DNA of 45,637 nucleotides from an uncultured Clostridia bacterium. Its GTDB lineage: Bacteria; Bacillota; Clostridia; TANB77; CAG-508. Position 1 is the stretch's first letter; each line of letters opens with the position of its first letter. The notes below the pieces were generated by a model that did no database searches, was not told the origin of the DNA, and worked only from the letters and a program-made list of their open reading frames with translations. The position numbers were made by a program, and so were the translations under genes. The DNA is taken from positions 1-45,637 of the forward strand of contig CANPWV010000010.1 in assembly GCA_947585105.1 (NCBI GenBank). The letters run 5' to 3'. Positions 43,826 to 45,637 of this stretch are shown here, piece after piece.

Positions 43826-45539
43826 ATGCTTGATTTTAAGAAAATAATTGGAGATTCTATTTCAAAATGTACTGCTGAAGTAGATCCAGAAGAAATCAAA
43901 AATTATATAGAAATTCCGCCCGATAAAAATATGGGAGATTACGCTTTTCCTTGTTTTAAGTTAGCAAAACAATTAAAAAAAGCGCCTCCTGTTATTGCTG
44001 AAGAAATAAAAGAAAAGATAGATATAGATAAAAACTTGATTTCAAAATTTGAAGTTCAAGGTGGATATTTAAATTTCTTTGTTAATAATGAAGCTCTAGT
44101 AAAAGAAGTGTTAGGCGAGGTTGGAAAATTAAAAGAAAATTATGGTTCTTCATATATTGGTCAAAATAAAAATATAATTGTTGAATATTCTTCACCAAAT
44201 ATTGCTAAACCTTTTCATATAGGCCATTTAAGAAATACGATAATTGGAAATTGCTTATATAAAGTTTATAAATTTTTAGGTTATAATGTAACTCGGAATA
44301 AACCATCTTGGAGACTATGGAACTCAGTTTGGAAAGCTAATTGAAGGGTATAAAAGATGGGGAGACGAGTATGATATTAAAAGTGACCCTATAAACGAAC
44401 TTATGAAAATTTATATAAGAATAAATGATCTTTGCAAAGAAGATGAAGAGGTATTGGAAGCTTGCAGAGAAAATTTCAAAAAGCTTGAAGATGGAGATGA
44501 TTATTGTTTAGAGCTTTGGAATTGGTTTAAAGAGGAAAGTTTAAAAGAATTTCAAAGAATTTATGATTTATTAGGCGTAAAATTTGATTCTTTAAATGGA
44601 GAATCTTTCTACACTGATAAAATGGATGAAATTGAGGAAATATTAGATAAGAAGAAAATTACAAAAATTTCAGAAGGTGCAAAAATTGTTGATTTAGAGG
44701 ATAAAGGTTTAGGTGTTTGTATAATTAGAAAGTCAAATGGTTCAACAATTTACGCTACTCGCGATTTGGCGGCTATAAAATATAGAGCAAATACTTATGA
44801 TTTTGATAAATGCTTATATGTTGTAGCTTATGAGCAAGCTTTACATTTTAAGCAAATTTTCGAAATTGCTAAGTATCTAGATATTCCAGAAAAATGTGTT
44901 AAAGGTTTAGAACATGTTCAATATGGTATGACAAGACTTACAACAGGAAAGATGTCTACAAGAGAAGGAACTGCTATAAAAGTTAATGACTTGCTTGAAG
45001 AAGCAATTTCAAGGACAACAAAAATTATAGAAGAAAAAAATCCTGATATGAAAGACAAAGAGGAAAATGCTAAAAAGATTGGAATTGGAGCAATTGTGTT
45101 TAATAATTTAAGTAACACAATTATAAAAGATCAAGTATTTGATTGGGACAATGTTTTGAGTTTTCAAGGTGATACAGGACCATATATTCAATATGTATAT
45201 GTTCGTACAAAAGGAGTTTTAGAAAATTTCGAAAATACCCCAAAATATGATGAAAAATATTCTGAATATTTATTAGATGAGAGTTCAATCAATGTAGTAA
45301 GTTCTTTATATAAATTTGGAGATGTTTTAAAACAAGTAACAGATAAAAACGAACCATCACTTTTAGCACGTTATCTTTTAGAGCTAGCCCAAAAGTATAC
45401 AGTTTTCTATAATGAAAATAAAATTTTAGTAGATGATGAAAATGTAAAAAATGCTAGAGGATATTTGACTTACTGTGTTCAAACAGTAATAAAAATAGGT
45501 GGAAATTTACTTGGAATGGAAATGCCAAATAAAATGTAA
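43826..45539 (+). CDS. argS: Arginyl-tRNA synthetase, read with one +1 site
   Basis: Class I synthetase that charges tRNA-Arg. ATG 43826 follows AGAGG. Dropping C44294 (Gly157) joins the halves into 570 residues: GYNVTGINHLGDYGTQFGKL is restored. HIGH appears as PFHIGHLRN (about 130) and KMSKS as GKMSTREGT (about 374). The N-terminal additional domain and the C-terminal anticodon-binding domain are complete, ending EMPNKM. Many ArgS proteins have Arg at the recoded position (VxRxNH), others Gly, so this is the one site where an arginine reading of CGG would also look acceptable, yet the frame still needs the shift. Confidence 0.95.
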
Positions 45540-45569
45540 AAAAATTTTTGAAAAAATTGTAAAAAATCG

Positions 45570-45598
45570 TTGACAAATGAAAATGTACGTAGTATAAT
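45570..45598 (+). promoter_or_regulatory. Strong SigA-type promoter at the right edge
   Basis: TTGACA at 45570-45575, 17-base spacer, TATAAT at 45593-45598, both consensus. The transcript would start near 45605; its gene lies outside the window. Confidence 0.82.
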
Positions 45599-45599
45599 A

Positions 45600-45630
45600 A
45601 ATCTCGTTCCGAGCATTTCGGAAAGAGATT
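45600..45630 (+). promoter_or_regulatory. Hairpin at the very start of the transcript beyond argS
   Basis: ATCT-CG-TTCCGA and TCGGAA-AG-AGAT pair around a short loop, immediately after the promoter and followed by TTTTT. Could be a 5' stabilising hairpin or the first part of a leader or attenuator cut off by the window edge. Confidence 0.45.
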
Positions 45631-45637
45631 TTTGAAT

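Noticed and set aside
45605..45620. CGGA near the right edge as another recoding site
   Set aside because: It lies in a hairpin just after a promoter, before any visible start codon.

Overview
The window is strongly AT-rich DNA from a spore-forming low-GC Firmicute, most likely an uncultured member of the Clostridia. The evidence is spoIVA, a gerA-type germinant receptor operon behind a forespore-type promoter, HrcA/CIRCE-type control of groESL, AddA, and housekeeping proteins of clostridial character. I cannot name the genus. I see no rRNA, tRNA, CRISPR array, transposase or phage gene. Once split genes are joined, no gene-free stretch exceeds 300 bases.

The outstanding feature is a recoding signal. 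At 34 places in 17 genes the reading frame is broken by one extra C placed exactly between two codons, always directly before a glycine codon (GGA, GGT or GGG). Deleting only that C restores a full-length, correctly aligned protein every time. The zero frame then shows CGG, and after scanning all CGG triplets on both strands I find no gene that uses CGG as an ordinary sense codon, although AGA, AGG, CGT, CGC and CGA are all used for arginine. The simplest reading is that CGG has lost its normal meaning and that CGGN is read as a four-base glycine codon, or that CGG triggers an efficient +1 shift. No decoding tRNA lies in the window. Sites (position of the extra C): 1546, 2586, 6548, 7539, 7834, 8084, 8173, 10222, 10304, 10533, 10540, 10790, 12953, 14589, 17312 (minus strand), 22068, 24268, 24275, 24315, 29370, 29500, 30668, 31665, 33535, 33867, 33874, 35966, 39716, 41205, 41239, 41276, 41373, 43621, 44294.

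Layout. 1-2.4 kb: rpsB end, tsf, an S66 peptidase. 2.4-6.3 kb: purA, a DUF2142-like membrane protein and a GT2-GtrA glycosyltransferase. 6.4-10 kb: a heterodimeric ABC exporter. 10-12.6 kb: uvrB and a convergent gtrA. 12.8-17.3 kb: a double-domain phosphoglycosyl transferase, threonylcarbamoyl-AMP synthase, a flippase-like membrane protein, a TtcA-family enzyme and a Sel1 protein. 17.3-21.3 kb, minus strand: gerAA-gerAB-gerAC and a small membrane protein. 21.4-25.7 kb: a pseudopilin-like small protein, spoIVA, and two secreted surface proteins. 25.8-29.2 kb: lepA, rlmB and a small membrane protein. 29.2-33 kb: pyrG and groES-groEL. 33.2-37.4 kb: ruvA and addA. 37.5-41.6 kb: smpB, an M20 dipeptidase, a small membrane protein and recG. 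41.6-45.5 kb: a small membrane protein, a nucleoside kinase, an RNHCP zinc protein and argS. A strong promoter for a gene beyond the right edge closes the window.

Most genes are housekeeping, so the recoding must work well enough to make essential proteins such as GroEL, ArgS, PyrG and PurA. The DNA-repair genes uvrB, recG, addA and ruvA carry 14 of the 34 sites, while rpsB, tsf, lepA and smpB carry none.
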